Assembly (NCBI GenBank): GCA_025357755.1
Contig: JANXOP010000127.1
Span: 1-46,259 of the forward strand
From: Kofleriaceae bacterium
GTDB lineage: Bacteria; Myxococcota_A; Polyangia; Haliangiales; Haliangiaceae
DNA: 46,259 nt
Direction: 5' to 3'
Part shown: positions 8,605 through 15,354 of the stretch, in pieces
How positions within the stretch are numbered: position 1 is the stretch's first letter
Layout of the letters: each line of letters begins with the position of its first letter
Program-made: the position numbers and the translations under genes
Notes under the pieces: generated by a model
Seen by the model: the letters and a program-made list of their open reading frames with translations, nothing else
What the model was told of the DNA's origin: nothing
Databases searched by the model: none

Positions 8605-9546
8605 TCAGCGCGTCACGCAGCCGACGATCGAGTCGTACGCAGACGGACCACCCGGCAGCGTGCGATGGATCGCATCTGCTGTACTGCTGCTCGACGTGAG
8701 CACCGAGATCATCTGAGCGATCGTGCCGTGGACTTGGACCGGACAGCTCCAGGTCTTCGACACGACCGCGAGCGCTCCGTTCTTCGCGATCGTGGTGTAG
8801 CTGCCACCAAAGTTCCAGATGCACGTCTTCAAGTTGCCCGACGACTTGGTCACCGAGCAGCCGAGGTCGAGCGCCTGGACATCGGAGTAGTCGCTGCTGC
8901 AGAACGTGTCACCGCAGACGTTGTCGAACGCGGTGTGGAGGTTCTTGACCGACGCGGTCCAGCCCTGGCTCTGCGCGCTCGTGTAGTAATCCGCCGCGTC
9001 GACGTACGTCGTCGTGAACGGCGAGACATTCGCGGGCGTGGTGCCGATCGGATGATCGAAGCAATCGCTCAGCGTGTCGTAGATCGACCCCATGCCGGGG
9101 AGCGTCGCGTGGATCGCGTCGGTGGAATTCGTGAGCAGCGTGATCAGCTTGGGACCCGTGGTCTTCGGCTTGAAGTGGCACTGATACGTCACCGCGTTCG
9201 GGATCACGGCGGCGGTCTTGGTATCGATCTCGTGCGTCGAGGCGGTGAACGCCCACGCGCAGTCGCGGATCGTCGCGGTCTTGCTCGTCACCGAGCAGTA
9301 CAGGCGAAGCGCGGTGATGTTCGAGAAGTCACCCTCGCAGAACGTGTCGCCGCAGACCTGGTTGAACTCGCTCTGCAGCTTGGAGTTGATGCTGTACCAA
9401 GCGTCCTCGGCCGGGGTGCTGCCGAACTCCTGGATCTCGACGTACGTGGTCGTCGAATCCTGCTCGTCGCCAGAGAGGTCATCCGTCCCCGTCGTGGCGC
9501 AGCTCGCGATCAACGAAACGGCAAAAACATAAGCGAGCTTCTTCAT
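8605..9546 (-). CDS. Lipoprotein with two six-cysteine repeats, unknown function
   Basis: This 313-residue protein has a lipoprotein signal (SLIASC, Cys16). The mature part consists of two homologous modules, about residues 45-165 and 185-313. Cysteines are at 65, 70, 84, 96, 123, 162 and at 211, 216, 230, 242, 268, 310, so the spacing 5-14-12-27-39 is repeated as 5-14-12-26-42. Each module begins with VCGDTFC, then ALxLxCSVT, a CxWxF segment and a late Cys before the module end, suggesting three disulfides per module outside the cytoplasm. I do not recognise the family. It lies 111 bp upstream of the acylase gene on the same strand and may share its transcript. The 9547-9669 gap to dapA is divergent and must hold both promoters. 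Confidence 0.8.
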   Translation of the reverse strand: MKKLAYVFAVSLIASCATTGTDDLSGDEQDSTTTYVEIQEFGSTPAEDAWYSINSKLQSEFNQVCGDTFCEGDFSNITALRLYCSVTSKTATIRDCAWAFTASTHEIDTKTAAVIPNAVTYQCHFKPKTTGPKLITLLTNSTDAIHATLPGMGSIYDTLSDCFDHPIGTTPANVSPFTTTYVDAADYYTSAQSQGWTASVKNLHTAFDNVCGDTFCSSDYSDVQALDLGCSVTKSSGNLKTCIWNFGGSYTTIAKNGALAVVSKTWSCPVQVHGTIAQMISVLTSSSSTADAIHRTLPGGPSAYDSIVGCVTR

Positions 9547-9669
9547 TTGGAGGCGGCTTCATAACGCAGTGCGTGGAAAATACAAGCGGAACGTGTGTGA
9601 TGGTTCCAGACAGATCCCAAGTGGCGGAATGTGTTGGTTGCGTCAGACGTTGGTTGTATGAGGTCCGTC

Positions 9670-10554
9670 ATGGCGAAGTTCGGATTCGAAGGCTGCCTGA
9701 CTGCATTGGTGACCCCGTTCAAGGGGGGGCGTGTCGACTTCGAGGCACTCGCCAAGCTGGTCGACTGGCAGATCGAAAACGGCGTCGATGGCATCGTCTC
9801 GGTTGGCACTACGGGCGAGTCCGCCACGCTCGATGTCGAAGAGCACGTCGCCGTGATCGCCTCGACCGTCAAGGCCGCACGGGGCCGGGTCCCGGTGATC
9901 GCGGGTGCCGGTGGCAACGCGACCGCCGAGGCTCTCGCGCTGACGAAGGCCTCCGAAGATGCCGGCGCCGATGCGCTGCTCCACGTCACGCCGTACTACA
10001 ACCGGCCGAACCAGGAGGGCCTGTACCAGCACTTCGCCGCGATCGCGCGCGGCACGAAGCTGCCCGTGGTCCTCTACAACGTCCCGTCGCGCACCGCGTG
10101 TGACTTGCTGACCGAGACGGTCGCGCGGCTCTGCGAGTTCCCGAACATCATCGGCATCAAGGACGCGACGGGAAATCTCGTGCGTGGCGGCGAGCTGATC
10201 GCGAAGGTCGGCGATCGCTTGACCGTGTACTCCGGCGACGACGGCACGTCGTTCCCGCTCTACGCACTCGGCTCGAAGGGCGTCATCTCGGTGGTCTCGA
10301 ACGTCGCGCCCAAAGACATGGCGGACATGTGGGATCACGTGAAGGCCGGCGAGTGGGACAAGGCGAAGAAGATCCACTACAAGCTGCGCCACTTGATGTC
10401 GCTGCTGTTCAACGAGCCGAGCCCCGCGCCGACGAAGGCCGCGCTCGCGATGCTCGATCGCTGCTCGACGGATTGTCGGTTGCCGCTGGTCGCGGCGACC
10501 TCGAAGCTGCAGGAAGACCTTCGCGCCGAGATGCACGTGCAGGGCATGCTGTGA
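9670..10554 (+). CDS. dapA: 4-hydroxy-tetrahydrodipicolinate synthase
   Basis: DapA condenses pyruvate with aspartate semialdehyde, the first committed step of lysine and meso-diaminopimelate synthesis in the cytoplasm. The 294-residue protein has the family length. Visible key residues are the GTTGES loop (Thr47-Thr48), Tyr110 in VTPYYNRPNQEG, Tyr136 in LYNVPSRTACDL and the Schiff-base Lys164 in GIKDATGN, each offset by three from the E. coli enzyme (Thr44-Thr45, Tyr107, Tyr133, Lys161). ATG 9670 is preferred over in-frame starts at 9631 and 9658 because GAGG lies 6 bases before it and MAKFGFEG matches the family start. The stop overlaps the dapB start. Confidence 0.96.
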   Translation: MAKFGFEGCLTALVTPFKGGRVDFEALAKLVDWQIENGVDGIVSVGTTGESATLDVEEHVAVIASTVKAARGRVPVIAGAGGNATAEALALTKASEDAGADALLHVTPYYNRPNQEGLYQHFAAIARGTKLPVVLYNVPSRTACDLLTETVARLCEFPNIIGIKDATGNLVRGGELIAKVGDRLTVYSGDDGTSFPLYALGSKGVISVVSNVAPKDMADMWDHVKAGEWDKAKKIHYKLRHLMSLLFNEPSPAPTKAALAMLDRCSTDCRLPLVAATSKLQEDLRAEMHVQGML

Positions 10555-11288
10555 GCTCGCGGCTGCTCGTCGTCGGTGCGGCGGGCAAGATGGGCAAGGC
10601 GGTGCAAGCCGCAGCCTCGGGTCGCAGCGATCTGGCGGTGAGCGGCACGGTCGATGCGGGAGACGATGTCGCGGCCGCGCTCGCTGGCTGCGACGTCTAC
10701 ATCGATTTTTCGACGCCGGCTGCGACGGCGCTCGCGGCGCGCGCGGCCGCCACGACCAGGCCCGCTGCGGTGATCGGGACGACCGGCTTGACCGCCGATG
10801 CCAACGCGGCGCTCGAAGCGCTGAGCGAGGTCGCGCCGGTGATCGTCGCCGCGAACTTCTCGCTCGGTGTGAACCTGATGCTCGGGTTGGTCCGCCAGGC
10901 GGCGAAGGCGCTCGGCGAGTGGGATGCCGAGGTCGTCGAGACCCATCACAACAAGAAGCGCGATGCGCCCTCGGGCACCGCGCTCGCGATTGCCAGGGCG
11001 ATCGCGGCGGGCCACGGGGTCGAGTACGACGCGGTCAAGCGCCACACCCGTGATGGCGAGATCGGGGCGCGTCCGCACGGCGAGATCGGCGTCGCGACGA
11101 TGCGCGGTGGCGACGTCGTCGGCGAGCACGTCGCGTACTTCTTCGGCGAGGCCGAGCGGATCGAGATCGCTCATCGCGCGACCTCGCGAAGCATCTTCGC
11201 TACCGGCGCACTCGTGGCGGCGGCGTGGCTCGTGGGCAAACCTCCGGGTCGTTACACGATGCTCGACGTGCTAGGTTTGCCTTCGTGA
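10551..11288 (+). CDS. dapB: 4-hydroxy-tetrahydrodipicolinate reductase
   Basis: DapB reduces the DapA product with NAD(P)H to tetrahydrodipicolinate. The start is GTG 10551, which overlaps the dapA stop by four bases (GTGA). The 245-residue protein begins with the dinucleotide-binding loop VVGAAGKMG. It carries GTTG near residue 78 and the catalytic signature [14 protein letters not shown] with His132, His133, Lys136 and Ser-Gly-Thr 141-143. It is somewhat shorter than the 270-residue enterobacterial form, as in many other bacteria. dapA, dapB and the next small gene are one translationally coupled operon. Confidence 0.96.
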   Translation: MSSRLLVVGAAGKMGKAVQAAASGRSDLAVSGTVDAGDDVAAALAGCDVYIDFSTPAATALAARAAATTRPAAVIGTTGLTADANAALEALSEVAPVIVAANFSLGVNLMLGLVRQAAKALGEWDAEVVETHHNKKRDAPSGTALAIARAIAAGHGVEYDAVKRHTRDGEIGARPHGEIGVATMRGGDVVGEHVAYFFGEAERIEIAHRATSRSIFATGALVAAAWLVGKPPGRYTMLDVLGLPS

Positions 11289-11581
11289 CAGCCACCGAGC
11301 GCATCACGATGGTCGTCCTCAACGAGGACGGCTCTCGCGACAAGTTCACGCTGAGCTCGTGGGTCGGCATCCCGCGCAAGCACGAGCTCATGTGGATCGG
11401 CGATGACCCGTACATGATCATCGAGGTCGAGTACGCGGTGTCCGAAGGCTTCTTCGGCGCGCGCAGCATCGATGCTGCCGGCGTCTACGTCCGCCGCCTC
11501 ACCAAGGAAGAGCAGGACGCGGTCGCGCGCCGCCTCGCGAATCCGGTGCGCGGCAAAGACGAACAGCCGTTTAGACCGTAA
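11285..11581 (+). CDS. Small conserved-looking protein in the dap operon
   Basis: This 98-residue protein starts at GTG 11285, which overlaps the dapB stop by four bases (GTGA). It has no signal peptide or membrane segment. The sequence runs [17 protein letters not shown], then [25 protein letters not shown] and a basic, polar tail. It looks like a small all-beta fold with a short helix ([15 protein letters not shown]). I do not recognise the family. The tight overlap suggests expression in step with dapAB, though a lysine-pathway role is only inference. Its last 11 bases overlap the end of a convergent open frame on the minus strand. Confidence 0.72.
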   Translation: MTATERITMVVLNEDGSRDKFTLSSWVGIPRKHELMWIGDDPYMIIEVEYAVSEGFFGARSIDAAGVYVRRLTKEEQDAVARRLANPVRGKDEQPFRP

Positions 11582-11605
11582 AGAGCACCTCCGCTCGATT
11601 CTGGC

Positions 11606-12325
11606 TCATCGGCTCGACCGACCTCGGCGGCCGCGATTGATTGGCGATCTTGCTCCACGCGTTGCGGTGCCGCAGGATCTCTCTGAGCTCGCACGCGACT
11701 TCCGAGAGCAAGTCCCCGGGTTCCACTGGATATCGAGTTGCCCGCGGTGTTCTCGGCCAAGCGTAACGCCCCTCGACAAGAACAAGCTGTCGGGCCGCGC
11801 ATGGATCGATGCGTTCCTTGGCAACCTTGGCAACCCTCCATTCCTCGGTGGCCGGCGCATGCAGAGATCGACGAGCAGGCGGCTCAGGATCTGCCGCGCG
11901 TACGTGCCTGCTGGACGGTCGACTCCCGGCGCGCGCCCACGTTCATGCAGCCGAGCTCGCGTTGGAGCGTCGAGATAGAAGTCGAGGTTCGGGCGATAGC
12001 TGTCCAGGAGGGTCGCGATGTAACCGACGGGCATTCGGTGGATCAGAGGACGCCGAACCAGTTCTCGAACCTGTTGCCCGGCGCGTGAGACGGTGAGCTC
12101 CTCGGGACGCACTTCCGTGACGGCGACGAATTGATAGCGGCGCTGCTTGGCGCGCCCGATCGCACGAAGGCGTCCAGCGGAGACGAGCTCGGCGAGCCGC
12201 CGCTGCAGGGTCCGGCGAGGGACCTTGAGCGCCGTCTCGACCTGCTCGATCGTGGCGCCTTCCGGCTGCTTCTCGACCGCAGCGATGACCTCCTCGGCCA
12301 TCTTCGGGTCGACTTGTCTCGCCAC
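11606..12325 (-). pseudogene. Truncated winged-helix/Fic-family protein
   Basis: The first 75 or so residues form a winged helix (QPEGATIEQVETALKVPRRT, then LQRRLAELVSAGRLRAIGR). The next part, VGYIATLLDSYRPNLDFYL followed by GVDRPAGTYARQILSRLLVDL, matches the N-terminal part of Fic-family proteins that carry such an HTH. In those proteins the text continues as SW.SSRLEGN and then the catalytic HPFxxGNGR. Here the match stops at LLVDL near 11865 and arginine/proline-rich sequence follows, so both the inhibitory helix and the AMPylation motif are absent. A second open frame (about 11860 to 11571) has more natural composition, ending [11 protein letters not shown], but I do not recognise it. 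A frameshift or a fusion-deletion is likely. The start is uncertain (GTG 12325, ATG 12301 or TTG 12361). Confidence 0.6.
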
Positions 12326-12360
12326 GGCTAATTCTGGCGCGAATCGGCTGAATCGCGCCA

Positions 12361-12379
12361 ACGTTTATCTAATAAACGT
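12361..12379. promoter_or_regulatory. AT-rich 19-bp operator-like palindrome
   Basis: ACGTTTAT-CTA-ATAAACGT is a perfect 8-bp inverted repeat with a 3-base centre. It is markedly AT-rich in a very GC-rich window, and sits just upstream of the likely start of the winged-helix/Fic gene. It probably covers the promoter (TATTAG or TTTATT on the minus strand could be a -10), as operators of autoregulated HTH genes do. Confidence 0.6.
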
Positions 12380-12408
12380 AGATATCTGCAAAGTTAGGGG
12401 CGCGTATT

Positions 12409-12441
12409 CGCCAATCGCGCCACGAAATGGCGCGATTGGCG
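12409..12441. repeat. Perfect 14-bp inverted repeat
   Basis: CGCCAATCGCGCCA (12409-12422) and its exact reverse complement (12428-12441) are separated by CGAAA. No T-run follows on either strand, so a terminator is less likely than a protein-binding site or a structured RNA element. Confidence 0.7.
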
Positions 12442-12477
12442 CGATTCCAACGCCCGCCTCAACGACGGCTGCTCTGA

Positions 12478-12735
12478 GCAAACGCAGAGGTCGTTGAGGG
12501 CTGGAAGAAGAACAAGCTGAAGACCAAGCGGAATTGGTGGGACATCCTGGAGGGCGACAGCAAGGGAGAATCCCGGGAGGTCGCTGGTGTGAAGTCTCCG
12601 GTCATCGCCGCGATACGAAAACGGCAAGATCGCCCGCCGGCATCCGGAGCGATCAGTCGGGCTAGCGAGAAACCGTTGCTGGAGTTCGTCGGGTGGGCGC
12701 GCCATCTCTCGGACGATAAAACCAGCGCGAAGTAA
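12478..12735 (+). pseudogene. Unrecognised coding remnant without a start codon
   Basis: A frame opens right after a TGA and runs 85 codons to TAA at 12733-12735. It has natural protein composition: EVVEGWKKNKLKTKRNWWD, then KSPVIAAIRKRQDRPPASG and PLLEFVGWARHLSDDKTSAK. There is no start codon near its beginning, so it looks like the 3' end of a gene whose front was lost. I do not recognise the family. It lies in the same decayed patch as the truncated Fic gene. Confidence 0.35.
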
Positions 12736-12926
12736 TACGCCGATCCCGGTTCACTCGGCCACCGTCCTGCGCTTCTCGCGCCGAACTGCAGCGCCATCGG
12801 TGCTAGGACGGGACGTTCAGACGGCGATCAGCAACGCTCTCAGGTCCTCGTAGGCCATCACGCCGCAAACCTAGCTCGAACGGCAGTTCAGGATATGGCT
12901 GGGACGAACAGCCGTTCCGGCCATGA
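12736..12926. other. Gene-free remainder of the 12362-12935 gap
   Basis: The gap between the Fic-like gene and the DUF4404 gene holds the operator-like repeats (12335-12446) and the coding remnant (12478-12735). In the remaining bases I see only short open frames, such as about 17 codons on the minus strand ending MAYEDLRALLIAV near 12822, and no RNA gene or mobile element ends. Confidence 0.5.
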
Positions 12927-12942
12927 CCTCTAGCTCTAGAGG
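12927..12942 (-). terminator. Stem-loop overlapping the stop codon of the DUF4404 gene
   Basis: CCTCTAGCTCTAGAGG is a 7-bp palindrome with a 2-base centre that includes the TAG stop. It lies at the 3' end of the minus-strand pair of genes. No T-run follows, so a factor-dependent end or mere RNA stability element is also possible. Confidence 0.3.
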
Positions 12943-13199
12943 CCGACCGTCGCGAGCGTATTGACGAGGCTCTCCATCGAGGTGGCGAGCTTCGGATGAT
13001 CGATCTGGAAGCCGACGTAGTGGAACAGCAGCTTGTCGCTGAGCGACTTGTAGTGCGGCTTGTGATCGGGCTCCGCGAGGACCGTGTCGATCTGTTTGCG
13101 TAGCTCGGCGACCTGCTCGGCCTTCGATGGATCGGGTTGGGTCTCGCCGAGCTCGTCGTTGAGCTTGCGAACGCGCTCGATAATCTCGGGAGTCGGCAT
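12936..13199 (-). CDS. DUF4404 family protein
   Basis: This 87-residue cytoplasmic helical protein matches the DUF4404 pattern: an N-terminal helix (EIIERVRKLNDELGETQPDP), a leucine-spaced middle (VAELRKQIDTVL) and a C-terminal part with FQIDHPKLATSMESLVNTLA ending in GL. The function of the family is unknown. It starts 4 bp after the stop of the upstream membrane glycosyltransferase-like gene, so the two are cotranscribed. Confidence 0.75.
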   Translation of the reverse strand: MPTPEIIERVRKLNDELGETQPDPSKAEQVAELRKQIDTVLAEPDHKPHYKSLSDKLLFHYVGFQIDHPKLATSMESLVNTLATVGL

Positions 13200-13203
13200 G
13201 GCG

Positions 13204-14526
13204 TCAGTGTGCCACGAGCACGTCGTAGGCGTTACCGCCGACGCGGTAGTAACTCCAGTCGCGTTCGAACGTGTACGCCCCGAACAGGTTGATCACGATC
13301 CCGACGACGATCAGGGTTTTTGCCAGGGCGTTCAGCGGCCGCCCGCCGATCGCTATCAGCATCAAGAGGAACACCATGTAGTCGAGGCTGAAGCGATAGC
13401 CGAACTGGACCCAGCCGGAGTTCTGATACATCAGCGACGGGATCGCGACGAGCGCGACCGTGAGCCACAGCGCGCGATGGATCACCGGCTTGTCGCGCGG
13501 CCACACCACGTAGAGCAGCAGCGGCGTCGTGAACCACATCGCGAGACCGTGGCCACCGATCGAGATCCACGGCGCGTGACCGAGCCACTCGGGCAACAGC
13601 GTGAACGCCACGGCGAGGTTGCGCGCGAGGTAGTGATAGCTCGCGAGCCCCCACTGCTCGATCTGCGCTTGCTGACGCACGTCGAGATACGAGTGACCGA
13701 ACTCGGTGAACGAGTGAAACCGTGCGTAGTTGTAGGCCATGCCGAGCGCGGCAAACCCGATGACGGGCAACGCGAAGCGAACGATCGATCGGCCGAGCGG
13801 CGCGCGCATCCGCCACGCCTCGAGCGCGAACAGCGGAAACATGAAGGCCATCGGGGTGCGCGTGAGCGCCGCGGCCCCGAGTGCGAGGCCGGCGATGATC
13901 GGGTACTTCGCTTCGATCGAAGCCCACGCGTAGATCAGCGCGAGCACGATGCCGACGACATGCGCCGTGTACCAGACCTTGCCCTGCACGGCCGAGAAGA
14001 ACAGCACGCTGCCGAACGCGAGCATCGCGACGAGCCAGAGGTCGTCGCGCCGCGTGCGGAGCGAGAGCCCGGCCTGCGCGAGGCGACGCAGCAGGAGCAG
14101 TGCGAGCGGCAGGATCAATGCAGCGATGACCACCGTCGGGATGACGTCGTTGCCCGCGCGCCCGGAGATCGCCGCGCTCGGCAGCATGAGCAGCGTCGGG
14201 AACGGCGGGAACGACATGTACCAGGTGGTCGCGGTCGCCGGTGCCTTGACCTGTGCGAGCGCGATCTCTTCGCCGGTGATCGTGTGGAACATCGGCCGCG
14301 TCGTCATCCGCCGGCCTTCGACGACGCGGCCGCTCACGAGCGTGACGGTCTCGAGCTTGGCCCAGTCGTTGTCGACGAGTGGTGGCTGGATCGAGGCGTG
14401 ACCGTGCAGCCACGCATCCGCCTGGTAGACGAACTGGGGCGCCTGCGATGGATGGCCGAGCCGCGCTCCGGCGAGCAGGCCATAGACGACCAGGCCGATC
14501 GCGAACAACGCGGCGTAGAGCTTCAC
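13204..14526 (-). CDS. Multi-pass membrane protein, GT-C glycosyltransferase-like
   Basis: The 440-residue protein starts at GTG. It has about ten hydrophobic segments (for example VIPTVVIAALILPLALLLL, and VVGIVLALIYAW). A large extracytoplasmic loop follows the first membrane helix and includes VYQADAWLHGHASIQPPLVD. The overall layout, with acidic residues in the first loop and periplasmic stretches between helices, resembles GT-C enzymes that use polyprenyl-phosphate sugars, but no clear DD/DE signature fixes the family. It is divergent from the 14578 operon (51-bp gap) and precedes the DUF4404 gene by 4 bp. Confidence 0.6.
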   Translation of the reverse strand: MKLYAALFAIGLVVYGLLAGARLGHPSQAPQFVYQADAWLHGHASIQPPLVDNDWAKLETVTLVSGRVVEGRRMTTRPMFHTITGEEIALAQVKAPATATTWYMSFPPFPTLLMLPSAAISGRAGNDVIPTVVIAALILPLALLLLRRLAQAGLSLRTRRDDLWLVAMLAFGSVLFFSAVQGKVWYTAHVVGIVLALIYAWASIEAKYPIIAGLALGAAALTRTPMAFMFPLFALEAWRMRAPLGRSIVRFALPVIGFAALGMAYNYARFHSFTEFGHSYLDVRQQAQIEQWGLASYHYLARNLAVAFTLLPEWLGHAPWISIGGHGLAMWFTTPLLLYVVWPRDKPVIHRALWLTVALVAIPSLMYQNSGWVQFGYRFSLDYMVFLLMLIAIGGRPLNALAKTLIVVGIVINLFGAYTFERDWSYYRVGGNAYDVLVAH

Positions 14527-14577
14527 TGAGGGCGAGATTATGATGACCGGATGGCTGCGTGGTAGCGTCTCGACGAC

Positions 14578-15354
14578 GTGAAGAGGCTGCTAGCCGCCGC
14601 GCCGGCGCTTCTGCTGGTGATCCTCTCGCTGTGGGAGGTCGCGGCCGCGCACCACGATGATCGGTCAGTTCCCGACGACGATGCTTGGCGGCAAGCCGCG
14701 ACGGCGCTGCGCGCGAGCGTCCAGCCTGGCGAGCTGATCGTATTCGCGCCTGCGTGGGTCGATCCCGTCGGGCGGCTGCACCTGGGCGATCTCATCCCGG
14801 TCGAGATGGCGGCGCGGATGGATGCCGCGAAGTACGGCTCGATCTGGGAGCTCTCGATCCGCGGTGCACACGCGCCGGAGGTCGCCGGGTTGCAGGCTGC
14901 AACCGAGACGAGCTACGCGGGCGTGACGCTGCGGCACTACGTGAGAACCCCGGTGAAGGTGGTGAGTGACGTACTCGATCACGTCGCCGAGCTCCAAGCC
15001 GACCGCGGCGCGGTGTCGCTCGAGCTCGCCGAGGTCGGCTTTGCCCCGCATCGCTGCCTCCAGATCGTGCCGCCCGCGAACGGCGCGGTGACCCTGACCG
15101 TACCGCTCACGCTCGGCAGCAAGCTCGTCGGCTACATGGGCCTCGCCGACGTGTTCAAGCGCCGCGATATTCGTACGCCGGGCACGCTCGAGGTCCACGC
15201 GGGCGCGGCGAGTGCCGTCGTCACCGCGGGCGTCGACGATGGCTGGGTCCGGTTCGAGCTCGCGACCACGCCGGGGCCGCGGACCGTGACGTTCGTCGCG
15301 AAGGCGATCTCGCCGGATCGCTTGATCTGTTTTGCGGCGGAGGCGCGCGAGTGA
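14578..15354 (+). CDS. Membrane-anchored extracytoplasmic protein, unknown
   Basis: The 258-residue protein starts at GTG with a short basic N terminus and one hydrophobic segment (LLAAAPALLLVILSLWEVAA), a signal anchor or signal peptide. The exported part begins DDDAWRQAATALRASVQPGE and has two regions: a mixed alpha/beta stretch (GELIVFAPAWVDPVG) and a beta-rich C-terminal half (residues about 150-250, with NGAVTLTVPL and RTVTFVAKAI), perhaps a carbohydrate-binding-like sandwich. I do not recognise the family. Its stop overlaps the start of the GT39-like gene (GTGA), so it probably serves that enzyme. Confidence 0.65.
   Translation: MKRLLAAAPALLLVILSLWEVAAAHHDDRSVPDDDAWRQAATALRASVQPGELIVFAPAWVDPVGRLHLGDLIPVEMAARMDAAKYGSIWELSIRGAHAPEVAGLQAATETSYAGVTLRHYVRTPVKVVSDVLDHVAELQADRGAVSLELAEVGFAPHRCLQIVPPANGAVTLTVPLTLGSKLVGYMGLADVFKRRDIRTPGTLEVHAGAASAVVTAGVDDGWVRFELATTPGPRTVTFVAKAISPDRLICFAAEARE

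Larger units (their letters stand above)
12335..12446. promoter_or_regulatory. Five copies of a TGGCGCGATT element upstream of the Fic-like gene
   Basis: TGGCGCGAAT (12335), its inverse AATCGCGCCA (12351 and 12413), and TGGCGCGATT (12428 and 12437) lie within 112 bp around the presumed promoter. They pair as an 8-bp inverted repeat with a 10-base spacer (12335-12360) and as a longer perfect palindrome (12409-12441). Such clustered, mixed-orientation copies look like binding sites for a regulator, possibly the winged-helix protein itself. Confidence 0.55.

Noticed and set aside
9543..9989. Minus-strand 148-codon frame over the dapA start
   Set aside because: Antisense to dapA, whose active-site residues are all present.
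12409..12441. Intrinsic terminator
   Set aside because: The 14-bp stem is strong but neither strand has a following T-run, and it belongs to a set of repeated 10-mers, which fits binding sites better.
11582..12935. Insertion sequence or integrative element
   Set aside because: No transposase, integrase, terminal repeats with target duplication, or tRNA target are visible; only broken gene pieces and palindromes.
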